The notes: generated from the sequence alone by a model not told the origin. 11,062 nt of DNA from Planctomycetota bacterium (GCA_020425835.1 JAGQRC010000051.1:1-11062), one strand, 5' to 3'. Shown: positions 1-8,043, counted from the first letter of the stretch. Numbers and translations: made by a program.

Positions 1-3000
1 CCTGGTCGATCGACGTCCGCTCGACGACGTTGACCGCTTCGGTCTCCTCGTCGGTGAACTTCGGCTCGGGCGGCACCGTGACCTCGCGGTAGTCCGTCGA
101 CCCGCTGAGATCTCCGACCGAGACGTGGTGCACCGCGAGGTAGGAGTCCCGGAACTCGGGGGGCAATCGGTCCGCGATCTCCCGGAAGAACTCGTCGGCG
201 CGGCGGTAGGCCTCACGGGCCTGATCGAGGTCGCGGCGGCGAACGAGGATCTCGGCGCGTTCGATCTCCACGCGACCGAGGATCTCGACGTTCTTGACGC
301 CCTCCACCCCGCGGGCGATCAGCGCCAGCCGGTCGAGGAGCGCCTCGTCGGACTCTCGGCCGATCGCGCGGAGCGCTGCGAGCTCGAGCAGTTGGGTGCG
401 CGCGGTCAGGACGGGAACGTTGAGCGCCATCGCGTTCGACACCGCCTCGCGCGCGAGCCGGTGCGCCTCCTCGTCGTTCCCCCTCTGGAGCTGGAGCTCG
501 CAGATCTCCATCAGGCAGTGGGACAACCCCCAGCGCGTCCCCTGCTTCGCGAACACGCCCAGTGCCCGGAAGAGATCGTTCTCCGCCTTGCTCATATCGT
601 CGCTGCGCCTCCGGAGACGACCGCGCAGGAGGTAGTTCAGCGTGTTGAGGTAGCGCATCTTGTAGTCGCGCGACAGGCGCAACGACTCGCGGAGATACTC
701 TTCGGCCCGCTCGTCGTCGCCGAGGTCGAGGTGGGTCTTGGAGAGGTTGTGGAACGCGACGGCCTTCCCGAAGGCGTCGCCGATCTGCTCCGCTCCGTCG
801 TGCGCCTGGTTGTAGTGCGCCAGCGCCTCCATGTACTCCGCGGAGGCGAGATGCGCGTCCCCGAGGTTGTTCAGGGAGATGATGATGTCGGGGACGTTCT
901 CCAGGTTCTCACGGATCTCGAGCGCACGAGTGTGGAACTCGATCGCCTGCTCGAGGTTGCCCTTGAAGTAGTTCGCGCTACCGATGGTGCTGAAGACCAT
1001 CGCGTGCTCGCCCTTCTCCTCGAGCCCTTCGACCTTCCCGAGGGCATCCGCGGCGATCTTCATCGCCTTGTCGTACTTGCCCATGCAGACGTAGATCCAA
1101 CCGATCGCGTTGTACACGCGGACCGTCTCGGATCGCACGGCGGAGTTGGGGTCGGCGAGCTCGATGATGTCGCACGCCTCCTTGTAGCACCGCAGCGCGC
1201 GGTCGTACTCGCCCCGGATCTCGTCGAGCTTCCCTCGCTTGCGGAGGATCCGCGAGCGGTCGACGACTCCGAGGTCCCCGGTGTACTCGGTGTCGAGGAG
1301 AATGTCGTAGCTCGCCTGGGCGATGTCGAAGTCGCCGCTCAGCGTTCCGATGTCGCCGATCTTCTCGTGGGTGTCGAACCAGACCCGGTGGTACTCGGCG
1401 TTCCCCTCCACCTGCTGGACGACGTGGCGGTAGTGCGCCACCGCGCGCTCGTGCGCGAAGATCCCCCGGCAGATGTCGCCCGCCCGCAACGTGTACTCCA
1501 GCGCCTTCCCGACCCGGTCGGAGCGCTGGTAGTGGTACGAGAGGTCCTCGACGATCTCCTCGATCCGATCGCTGAACTCGGTGACCAGCGCGTCGGCGAG
1601 CGAACCGTGCAGTGCGGCGCGACGATCGCTCGGGATGTTCTCGTAGATGATCTCGCGCAACTTCGGCTGCTCGATCGAGAAGTGCAGGCGGCCGGAGTCC
1701 AGGTTCTTGGCGACCATGCCGCGATTCTCGAGTTCACGCAGCGAGCTCATCACGCTGATTCGCGCGAACTCGGGGAAGTGCTCGAGGAACTTGCCGGAGA
1801 TCGGCTTGTCGTAGACGGAGAGCGCTTCGAGCACCCGCTGGTGCTGCGTGTCGAGCATTCGGAAGCGGCGTAGGAGGATGGCCTCGATGCCGTGCGGGAT
1901 CTCGATGCGGCTGAGATCTCCCCCACCGCGAATCCTCCACTTGTCGCCCTCGCGCCCGATGATCCCTTCTTCCTGGAGCCCCTTGAGCGTCTCGACGATG
2001 AACAGCGGATTGCCGCCGGTTCGTTCCTCGAGTCGATCGAGGAAGGTCCGGGGGATCTCCTCGAGCTGGAGCATGTTGTGGATCAACTCGGCGATCTGCG
2101 GCCGGGTGAACCTCCGCACCGCGAGCTCCCGGACCCGGTCGTCCTCGCGCAACCGACCGAGTAGCGACCGGAGGGCGTCGGGCAAGGTCTCGTCGCTGCG
2201 CATCGTCGCCATGACCATCAGCGGGAGCTGTCCGTGAGCCTCCACCTCCGCGATGCGATCGATCAAATGACCGAGGAGCTCCACCGTCGCCTCGTCGGCC
2301 CAGTGAAGGTTGTTCAGGTCGATCACACAGGGTTGGGCGATCGCGGCATCGATGATGAAGTTCGCCAGGCCGTCGATGAAGTAGAGGCGCTCCTTGTCCG
2401 GCCGGAACCCGGTGCTGTCCTCCGCCTCCTCGCTCGAGCGGAGCTTCGGGCAGAGCCGGCGCGCCGGGAGACGGTGCTTCTCGAACACTTCCGACTCCAA
2501 CCCGACGCTGAGCGCGATCTGCTCGATGAGCTCGCGGAACGGGTGGTAGGCGTCGTGATTGGTCTCGTAGCAGTTCCCGGTGTGGACGGGGATCTCGCGC
2601 ATCTTCAGGAAGTGCTTGAACTCCTCGAAGAGCCGTGACTTCCCGACGCCGATCTCGCCGCTGATCAAGTAGAACGGCGGACGCTTCCCGCCGTCGCGCA
2701 AGATTCGACTGATGACGCTGGTGTCGCCGGAGGGCTTTCGCGCCGCTTCGCCGTTGGGGCCGAAGATCGCCTCGGCCTCCTCCTTGAGTCGGTTCAACTC
2801 CTTGCGACGGCCGACCACGCGCGAGCAGTAGAGGTACGAGACCTGCGTCTCCGCGGTCTCGATCTCGAAGTGACGACCGGAGCCGGCATTCAAGCTCTGG
2901 ATGATCGCGCGCGCCGAAGGAAACCGATCGTCGGGATTGTCCTCGAGCAGGCGAACGATGATGTCGGCGAGGTAGCTGGGGCGATCCTGGAGAGGTCGCC

Positions 3001-3769
3001 GAATCTCCTCTCGCCAGTTGAGCTTCGAGCGGTCCATCGACTTTCCCGTGGAGTCGACGAACGGGAGGTAGCCGGTGAGGATCTGGAAGATCGTCACCCC
3101 GAGCGAGTAGAGATCGGCCCGCTTGTCGGGGGTCTGACCGCGGATGATCTCCGGCGCGACGTAGTTGAAGGTCCCCTTGATCGCGAAGTTGAACGTGCCG
3201 GTGATCTGCTCGGCGAGACCGAAGTCGATGAGCTTCGCTCGAGGCGGACCCTTGCCCTTGTCGCTTCCGCCGTTGGCGATCGCCTCCGGATTCCACTCGA
3301 CCTTGGATCCCTCATCCTGGCCGACGCTGCGCTCGCGAGTGACCAGGATGTTGTCCGGCTTGACGTCGAAGTGGACGTAGCCCTGCGTGTGGATGTACTC
3401 GAGCGCGCGACAGATCTGCGCGAGGATGTCGAGCAGCTCTTCATCGGCGATGCCCCGCGTCGCCCCGAACAGCTCCTCACCGTGGATGAACTCGCTGACG
3501 ATGTAGAAGTCACTGGAGTCGTGGACGCGCCCGAAATCGTGGACGCGAGCGAGATTCGGGTGACGCAACCGAGTCAACGCCTCGTACTCGCCCTTGGACC
3601 AGAAGTCCGCCTCATCGAGGTTGTCCGAAGCGAGGACCTTCAGCGCGACCAGCCGATGCACCTTGATCATGTCCTCGACGAGGTAGACCTCGCCCATCGC
3701 TCCCTGACCGAGGAGCCGGACCACCTGATAGCGGTGGTTGATGAAATCCTGAGGCTGGAACTTCGGCAT
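1..3769 (-). CDS. Ser/Thr protein kinase fused to STAND/AAA_16 ATPase and TPR array (3' end outside window)
   Basis: Open from an ATG at 3767-3769 to the window edge: 1256 codons, no stop, so the C-terminus is missing. Probably a soluble signalling kinase; no membrane segment is seen. Kinase domain about residues 14-285: glycine loop GQGAMGEV (21-28), ATP lysine in VALKVL (K44), catalytic loop HFDVKPDN (133-140), DFG 182-184, APE 205-207. The HRD arginine is Phe (non-RD kinase), and about 30 extra residues rich in Gly, Ser and Lys sit between the catalytic loop and DFG. STAND/AAA_16 ATPase about 340-610: Walker A GEIGVGKS (371-378) and LNNLHWAD (485-492), with NN486-487 where DD is usual. A winged-helix-like stretch (about 620-735) is followed by TPR repeats about 745-1220, for example around 885, 925, 965 and 1008. 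The layout resembles PknK-type kinases. A GGAAG lies 6 nt before the ATG. Substrate unknown. The domain calls are secure; the biological role is not. Confidence 0.93.
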   Translation of the reverse strand, partial: MPKFQPQDFINHRYQVVRLLGQGAMGEVYLVEDMIKVHRLVALKVLASDNLDEADFWSKGEYEALTRLRHPNLARVHDFGRVHDSSDFYIVSEFIHGEELFGATRGIADEELLDILAQICRALEYIHTQGYVHFDVKPDNILVTRERSVGQDEGSKVEWNPEAIANGGSDKGKGPPRAKLIDFGLAEQITGTFNFAIKGTFNYVAPEIIRGQTPDKRADLYSLGVTIFQILTGYLPFVDSTGKSMDRSKLNWREEIRRPLQDRPSYLADIIVRLLEDNPDDRFPSARAIIQSLNAGSGRHFEIETAETQVSYLYCSRVVGRRKELNRLKEEAEAIFGPNGEAARKPSGDTSVISRILRDGGKRPPFYLISGEIGVGKSRLFEEFKHFLKMREIPVHTGNCYETNHDAYHPFRELIEQIALSVGLESEVFEKHRLPARRLCPKLRSSEEAEDSTGFRPDKERLYFIDGLANFIIDAAIAQPCVIDLNNLHWADEATVELLGHLIDRIAEVEAHGQLPLMVMATMRSDETLPDALRSLLGRLREDDRVRELAVRRFTRPQIAELIHNMLQLEEIPRTFLDRLEERTGGNPLFIVETLKGLQEEGIIGREGDKWRIRGGGDLSRIEIPHGIEAILLRRFRMLDTQHQRVLEALSVYDKPISGKFLEHFPEFARISVMSSLRELENRGMVAKNLDSGRLHFSIEQPKLREIIYENIPSDRRAALHGSLADALVTEFSDRIEEIVEDLSYHYQRSDRVGKALEYTLRAGDICRGIFAHERAVAHYRHVVQQVEGNAEYHRVWFDTHEKIGDIGTLSGDFDIAQASYDILLDTEYTGDLGVVDRSRILRKRGKLDEIRGEYDRALRCYKEACDIIELADPNSAVRSETVRVYNAIGWIYVCMGKYDKAMKIAADALGKVEGLEEKGEHAMVFSTIGSANYFKGNLEQAIEFHTRALEIRENLENVPDIIISLNNLGDAHLASAEYMEALAHYNQAHDGAEQIGDAFGKAVAFHNLSKTHLDLGDDERAEEYLRESLRLSRDYKMRYLNTLNYLLRGRLRRRSDDMSKAENDLFRALGVFAKQGTRWGLSHCLMEICELQLQRGNDEEAHRLAREAVSNAMALNVPVLTARTQLLELAALRAIGRESDEALLDRLALIARGVEGVKNVEILGRVEIERAEILVRRRDLDQAREAYRRADEFFREIADRLPPEFRDSYLAVHHVSVGDLSGSTDYREVTVPPEPKFTDEETEAVNVVERTSIDQ

Positions 3770-3963
3770 TCGGGACTTCCCGCGACCGTCATTGCGACGG
3801 ACGCAGTGCTCCGGGATCACCGCGATCCACCGAGGAGAACTGCGCCGGAATAGAGCGTCGTCCAAGAATACAACGGTCATCCGAGCGGGACGAACGGGGG
3901 TGGCCGGCCGGGGATGGACCTACTCGGAACGACGGTCGTAGGACCGCTCTCGGGAAGGCCTTG
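3770..3963. other. Intergenic gap upstream of the kinase-STAND-TPR gene
   Basis: This 194-bp gap separates the stop of the transmembrane kinase gene from the ATG of the large kinase gene. It likely carries the latter's 5' control region. Seen on the minus strand: TTGTAT (3868-3873) and TATTCC (3847-3852), 15 nt apart, a poor sigma-70 match; a 5-bp inverted repeat CGGTC/GACCG with a 4-nt loop (3933-3946) without a T run; and a GGCCGGCC palindrome (3902-3909). CGGGA/TCCCG flanking AG (3771-3782) could fold over the ribosome site. None is strong enough to be called a promoter or terminator. Confidence 0.5.
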
Positions 3964-6771
3964 CTACTGGGGGTACCCGAGCGCCCGGGCTCTGGCCTCG
4001 AGCCAGGAGCGGGCCGGCGTCCCCGTGAGTCGCGCCTCGATCACGCTCAGGTCCGGCGGCACGACGAGGCGAACGAACCCTCCCGGTTCGATCCCGCCAG
4101 GCGCCGGGATGACGTCGATCGACGCTTGCCAGTCGATGCCGGCGCCCCAGTGCAGCTCGATCGTTTCCCGGCGAACGAGGACGCGCAACGTCGATGGCTC
4201 GGATCGGATCAAGGCGTCGTGGATGAGCTCACCCTGGCCTCGGTCGAGAGACCTCTCGACGATGCTCCAACCGCCGGCGCTCACGCGGAGCTCGCCCACC
4301 GTGTGATAGTGCAGCCCGATCGCCATGTCGCCGTAGGCGATCAGCAACGCCCATGCGGTGCCGCTCGGAGGCAAGAGGCGCCACTCGGCCTCGAGACCTC
4401 CGTCGAAGGGGATCCCGCTCTCGAGGATCTGAGGTTCATCGCTCTCGTGGCGCAGCCCGCTCGCCGCGCCGCGCCACAACGAAGCGTCGTGCCGCCACTC
4501 CGTCAACGCGCTCGGATCCGCGAAGCTCCACGTCAGCGTCGGCGGCTGGTCCCATTCACCGGTCACCCGGGCCGCGATCCGATCGCTGCGCAGGAACGAC
4601 CCGACCCAGAGTCGATCCTCCACCCGCTCTTTCTCGGTCGACCAGACGCGGGCCGCCTCCGTTCGAGCCAGCGACTCGGACTCGAGCTCCCGCCATCGCT
4701 CGATGGCCGACTCGCGTTGCCACGCACGATACGCCTCGCGAACGTGGTGAAGCAGCGTCGCTGCTGCGATCTCTCGCTCCAGCTCCGGAACGGGGGCTCC
4801 GATCTGGTCGAGGAGGAGCGAGAGGGAGGCGGCGTCGGCTCGTTGCAGCAGCCCGACCGTGAGAAGCCGTTGGAGCATCGACTCGCCGCGGGAGGGGTCT
4901 TGGAGCTCCGGATGACTCTGGAGCACGGCGAGCGCCCACTCCGCGGTCGGATCCTCGACGGCCAGTGTCCAGTCGGGACGCGGCACTCCGTCCAACCCGG
5001 TGATCCCACTCCCGGCGAGCCATGCGCGCCGTGCAGCCGAGGCGCGACGCGCTTCGTCGATCTCCGATCGGTCGAACGACCAACCCGACGCGGGCGCGAC
5101 GGCGGAGATCGCCGAGAGGTAGAGCGGTCGATCGGCCGGATCCTCATCGCCGATCGCTCGACGGACAGCGCGAGCGCCGATGCGATCTCCGCGCTCCACA
5201 CACGACCGAAAGGCAAAGACGTACTCGTCGATCCTCCGTTGGAGTCGCACCTCGATCTCGTGTTGCCAGGTCTGGTAGCCCACTTCGTAGGATCCGACCC
5301 GCAGCCGCAGCGGGAACGACTCGAGCTCCGCCGAAGCCGCAGTGAAGGCGTCGCGGTCGAGGAGCGACCGAGTCGCGGCCTCCACGTCACGCCACCCCGG
5401 AGACGCCTCCGCCTCGAAACTCGACTTCGCGAGCTCTCGCCACTGCTCGACCTCCGCGGTGTCCGGCCCGAGTTCGAGGAAGGCGAAGATCTCCCGCCAT
5501 GACCGCTCCGGTTGCGACCAGAGCCGATCCCACTCCACCGCGAGCGCGGACGGTGAAGCCTCGGCCACGGCGGGACTCGGCGCTTCATCCGTCCGGACCA
5601 CGCGCGGCACCGAATCGGTCGGTGGGTGGCTCCAGTAGACCCGAGCGAGCGTCGCGCCGAGGAAGACACAAGCGACGGCGAGCCCGGTGGGGACGACCCA
5701 GGACACCCTCCGTGGCGGAGGTTCTCCGGCACCCTTGGTGAAGTCCGGCGGCGGAACGACGCGCGGCCGACCCGGCAACGTGGAGACCGCTCGGGCCAGC
5801 GCCGCGCACCCGTCGTAGCGCTGCTCGGGGTCCTTCGCCAACAAGCGGTCGACGATCGCCCCGAGGGCCGCCGGAATCTCCGGTCGCTCGTCGCGGATCG
5901 GCACGATCGCCTGCTCACGCTGCGCCCGCACCAACTCGGCGACGGTCCGCGCCTCGTACGGCGGACGGCCGACGAGCAGGTGATAGAACGTGGCGCCGAG
6001 CGCGAAGAGGTCCGAACGGATGTCGATGCGCTCGCCGGTGCCGAGCTGCTCCGGCGCAATGTACGGGGGGCTCCCGTGGATCATCTCGGGATCGCGGAGT
6101 TTGCCGGGAGGCCGGCAGAGTCCGAGGTCGACCAGCTTCAGCGATCCCGTGGGTGTGACGATCCAGTTGGACGGCTTGCCGTCACCGTGGGTCCACCCTC
6201 GCGCCTCGAGGAACCAGAGCGCGCTCGTGGCCTGAGCCAGCCAATCGCAAGCGCGCTCCACGGAGACCACGCCTTCGCGGAGGAGGTACTGGAAGAGGTT
6301 CTCCCCGGCGACGAACTCCATCGCGAGGTAGGGAATGTCGCCATCGATGCCGGCATCGTAGGCGTGCACGATGTTCGGATGGTTGAACTGACCGGCGCTC
6401 TTGACCTCGCGCAGGAATCGCTGGATCGCGGCGGGGTCGCGTCGGCCCGGGGTGAGGATCTTCAGAGCGACGGTGCGCTCGAGGTTCGGGTGGTCCGCCT
6501 CGAAGACCACGCCCATTCCGCCCTGACCCACGCGCCGCTTCAGTCGGAACGGACCGATGCGGTTGGAAGGTTGTCCGGCGATCTCACTCTCGAGCCGTCG
6601 GATGCGAACGGGGTCGACGCGAAACTCCCGGCCGAGGAGCTCCGCACAGGACACGCGAAGGTCCCCGCGATGCCAGTTCTCGAGCACCGAGAACAGGCGG
6701 GCGAGATCCGCCCGATCGATCAGTCGCTCTTCGAGTGCGCGATAGGCGAGACGGAAGTCGGGAATCTGCAT
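3964..6771 (-). CDS. Transmembrane Ser/Thr protein kinase with large ectodomain
   Basis: 935 aa from the ATG at 6769-6771, chosen because AGGAG lies 10 nt upstream; an in-frame GTG at 6805-6807 would add 12 residues. Residues 1-70 form a helical N-terminal region. The kinase domain (about 73-335) has GQGGMGVV (82-89), VALKIL with K104, E122 as the likely helix-C glutamate, HGDGKPSN (195-202), DLG (215-217, replacing DFG) and APE (239-241). Catalytic D197, K199 and N202 and the metal-binding D215 remain, so activity is plausible although the HRD arginine is Gly. A Pro-rich linker is followed by one membrane segment (about 357-378). The rest, about 555 residues, should lie outside the cytoplasm: a Trp/Glu/Arg-rich helical part, then a C-terminal block (about 745-935) with alternating strand-like hydrophobics resembling a LamG or DUF1080-type beta-sandwich. 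The role suggested is sensing an external cue and phosphorylating cytoplasmic targets; ligand and substrates are unknown. Confidence 0.92.
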   Translation of the reverse strand: MQIPDFRLAYRALEERLIDRADLARLFSVLENWHRGDLRVSCAELLGREFRVDPVRIRRLESEIAGQPSNRIGPFRLKRRVGQGGMGVVFEADHPNLERTVALKILTPGRRDPAAIQRFLREVKSAGQFNHPNIVHAYDAGIDGDIPYLAMEFVAGENLFQYLLREGVVSVERACDWLAQATSALWFLEARGWTHGDGKPSNWIVTPTGSLKLVDLGLCRPPGKLRDPEMIHGSPPYIAPEQLGTGERIDIRSDLFALGATFYHLLVGRPPYEARTVAELVRAQREQAIVPIRDERPEIPAALGAIVDRLLAKDPEQRYDGCAALARAVSTLPGRPRVVPPPDFTKGAGEPPPRRVSWVVPTGLAVACVFLGATLARVYWSHPPTDSVPRVVRTDEAPSPAVAEASPSALAVEWDRLWSQPERSWREIFAFLELGPDTAEVEQWRELAKSSFEAEASPGWRDVEAATRSLLDRDAFTAASAELESFPLRLRVGSYEVGYQTWQHEIEVRLQRRIDEYVFAFRSCVERGDRIGARAVRRAIGDEDPADRPLYLSAISAVAPASGWSFDRSEIDEARRASAARRAWLAGSGITGLDGVPRPDWTLAVEDPTAEWALAVLQSHPELQDPSRGESMLQRLLTVGLLQRADAASLSLLLDQIGAPVPELEREIAAATLLHHVREAYRAWQRESAIERWRELESESLARTEAARVWSTEKERVEDRLWVGSFLRSDRIAARVTGEWDQPPTLTWSFADPSALTEWRHDASLWRGAASGLRHESDEPQILESGIPFDGGLEAEWRLLPPSGTAWALLIAYGDMAIGLHYHTVGELRVSAGGWSIVERSLDRGQGELIHDALIRSEPSTLRVLVRRETIELHWGAGIDWQASIDVIPAPGGIEPGGFVRLVVPPDLSVIEARLTGTPARSWLEARARALGYPQ

Positions 6772-6781
6772 CGCAGCCGAA

Positions 6782-6786
6782 CTCCT
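6782..6786 (-). promoter_or_regulatory. Ribosome binding site deciding the start of the transmembrane kinase gene
   Basis: AGGAG on the minus strand, 10 nt before the ATG at 6769-6771. It supports that ATG over the in-frame GTG at 6805-6807, which would lie only 7 nt from the stop of the gene upstream. Confidence 0.6.
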
Positions 6787-6814
6787 CGCCTCATTGCCTC
6801 GGGGCACTGCCGAC

Positions 6815-7372
6815 TCAGCTCTCGCGCACCGCCTTGAAGATGTCGTACTTCCGGATCTCCGCTTCCAGCTGCTCGATCCGCTGGAGCTGGCTGTGCGCGT
6901 TCTGCGCGTACGAGGGGTCCTTGTCGAACGCCGCGTTCCCGTCGACGCCCTTCAAGAGCGACTCGAACACTTCCTTCGCGTCGCCACAGGTCTGCTTCGC
7001 GGCGAGGATCCAGTTGTCCTTCGTCGGCGCGTCGGTCTCGGCCTTGGCCCGATCGATGTACTCCGGCACGCGCTCACGCAGCAGTGCCACTGCCCAGTTG
7101 AACTGGATGTCGAACTCCTGGGTCGACAGCGGGACGGACTTGCGAAGCTGCTTGCGCCGTTCGATCTCGGCGAGGGAGTCGACGGCGGTCGCCGCCCGGA
7201 CCCCACTGACCGGCATGCCAGCCGCGTCGAGCCCGATGTAGGTCACCGTGGGGATGACGATCAGCAGGACGACCCCGATCAGGATGTCCATGCTGTCGAA
7301 CTGGAACTCGTCCTCGGCGCGAACGATGTTGGGTCGCGACGCCGAGGGCTTCTTCGCGGACGGCTTGGGCAT
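6815..7372 (-). CDS. Small single-pass membrane protein, unknown function
   Basis: 185 aa from an ATG, with GGAAG 4 nt upstream. I do not recognise a family. Residues 1-27 are basic then acidic, rich in Lys, Ser and Pro, and should be cytoplasmic by the positive-inside rule. One hydrophobic segment spans about 28-48. Residues 60-185 are charged and look helical, with a single Cys (C129) and a coiled-coil-like tail (about 158-180). There is no signal peptidase site, lipobox or enzymatic motif. The gene ends 43 nt before the kinase ATG on the same strand, so co-translation with the kinase is likely. Its layout matches the next gene upstream, and the two tails share an [DE]AK...L...[DV]D pattern, suggesting distant paralogy. 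A role as partner, adaptor or substrate of the kinase is inference. Confidence 0.8.
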   Translation of the reverse strand: MPKPSAKKPSASRPNIVRAEDEFQFDSMDILIGVVLLIVIPTVTYIGLDAAGMPVSGVRAATAVDSLAEIERRKQLRKSVPLSTQEFDIQFNWAVALLRERVPEYIDRAKAETDAPTKDNWILAAKQTCGDAKEVFESLLKGVDGNAAFDKDPSYAQNAHSQLQRIEQLEAEIRKYDIFKAVRES

Positions 7373-7391
7373 GGCGCTTCCGTCGTTCTGG

Positions 7392-7410
7392 GAGCGCGGG
7401 TGACGCGCTC
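7392..7410. repeat. Inverted repeat (7-bp arms, 5-nt loop) between the two small membrane protein genes
   Basis: GAGCGCG (7392-7398) and CGCGCTC (7404-7410) are exact reverse complements with a 5-nt loop. There is no T run after either arm. It lies 20 nt before the ATG of the 185-aa gene, between that start and the terminator-like hairpin, so it could be a leader hairpin or an operator. Confidence 0.5.
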
Positions 7411-7422
7411 GGGTCCGTCCCG

Positions 7423-7458
7423 AAAAGGGGCGAGCCGTCCGAAGGGTCGGCTCCGCCC
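7423..7458 (-). terminator. Rho-independent terminator-like hairpin after the 161-aa membrane protein gene
   Basis: Read on the minus strand, GGGC-(bulged G)-GAGCCG pairs with CGGCTC-GCCC, giving 10 base pairs around a loop containing CTTC. The 3' arm is followed by C then TTTT (7423-7426). It begins 9 nt after the stop of the 161-aa gene. The T run is short, so it may stop only part of transcription. If it is efficient, the 185-aa gene and the kinase would need a promoter in the remaining 50 nt. Confidence 0.6.
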
Positions 7459-7467
7459 GAGGGAGAT

Positions 7468-7953
7468 TCAGAATCCGCCGGACTTGATCAAGTCGTGGAG
7501 CGCGGTGGTGACGCGATCGTACTCCTGGCTGTACCCGCGGTAATCGGGGGGAAGCTCCCCGTTCTCGTCGCGCACCGGATCGAGCATCGCGTCGAGCTTG
7601 TCGAGGACCCCGCGCAGAGCCGCCTTCGCTTCGTCGACCTTGTCGTTGAACGCCTTGGAGTCGTCTCCATCCTTCAGCGCGAAGGCCTCCCGCTTGAGCA
7701 CCATGGCCTTGGAGATGTCGCTCTTGATCGCCGCGAACTCCTTGTCCGAGGTGGTCTCCACGACCACGGGCTCTTGGTTCTGCTTCGCGGCCTGATGCGA
7801 GAGGATCACCTTGACGACGAAGAAGGTGATCGCGCCGAGGAGCGCGACCAGGGTGACGATCACCACGACGGGCGAAGCACCCTTCTTCTTGGACGCCTGG
7901 AAGCTGGGCACCTCGCGGGAGCCGCTCGGGCTACGCGGAGCAGGTCGATTCAC
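7468..7953 (-). CDS. Small single-pass membrane protein, unknown function (GTG start)
   Basis: 161 aa from the GTG at 7951-7953, with GAGAGG 8 nt upstream. An in-frame GTG at 8041-8043 would give 191 aa, but those 30 extra codons have only about 57% G/C at third positions and two AGA codons, unlike the rest, and the GGAG of that start is locked in a palindrome. Residues 1-27 are Ser/Pro/Arg/Lys-rich and probably cytoplasmic; a strongly hydrophobic segment spans about 28-50 after SKKKG. The remaining 110 residues are charged and Lys/Asp/Ala-rich, probably helical (about 70-123 and 140-158) with a Pro-Asp linker. No known family or catalytic motif is recognised. It is the first gene of the membrane-protein/kinase group. 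Membrane anchoring is secure; function is unknown. Confidence 0.75.
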   Translation of the reverse strand: MNRPAPRSPSGSREVPSFQASKKKGASPVVVIVTLVALLGAITFFVVKVILSHQAAKQNQEPVVVETTSDKEFAAIKSDISKAMVLKREAFALKDGDDSKAFNDKVDEAKAALRGVLDKLDAMLDPVRDENGELPPDYRGYSQEYDRVTTALHDLIKSGGF

Positions 7954-8043
7954 AGTGATGGCCTCTCTGGGAGGGATGTCTCTCGAAGGAGGACTGCTAG
8001 CGGCTCGGGGATCCACGTCGTCCGGCCGAATCCGACGATTCAC

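Noticed and set aside
125..1873. 582-codon ORF on the plus strand
   Set aside because: It is antisense to the TPR and STAND part of the large kinase gene. Its product is rich in Leu, Val, Glu, Asp and Arg, almost without Lys, typical of the antisense frame of a GC-rich gene, and it has no recognisable domain.
1734..3296. 520-codon minus-strand ORF
   Set aside because: It lies in another frame of the same strand as the kinase-STAND gene, is Arg/Gln/Gly-rich without motifs, whereas the overlapping frame has clear kinase and Walker motifs.
3847..3873. TTGTAT/TATTCC as a promoter for the large kinase gene
   Set aside because: Spacing of 15 nt and poor consensus match; not better than chance.
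3933..3946. Hairpin after the membrane kinase stop as a terminator
   Set aside because: Only 5 bp plus a wobble, with no T run on the minus strand.
3961..5502. 513-codon ORF on the plus strand
   Set aside because: Antisense to the ectodomain of the membrane kinase; composition Arg/Pro/Leu-rich, no family resemblance.
4563..6059. 498-codon minus-strand ORF inside the membrane kinase gene
   Set aside because: Ser/Arg-rich frame-shifted reading of the kinase gene with no motif.
6769..6807. Upstream GTG start for the membrane kinase
   Set aside because: It would add 12 residues but has no good ribosome site and lies 7 nt from the previous stop; the ATG at 6771 has AGGAG at suitable spacing.
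5626..6837. 403-codon ORF on the plus strand
   Set aside because: Antisense to the kinase domain, which shows all catalytic motifs in order on the minus strand.
7951..8043. Longer form (191 aa) of the small membrane protein from GTG 8041-8043
   Set aside because: The extra codons have low G/C at third positions and two AGA codons, and the ribosome site is inside a palindrome. It remains possible.
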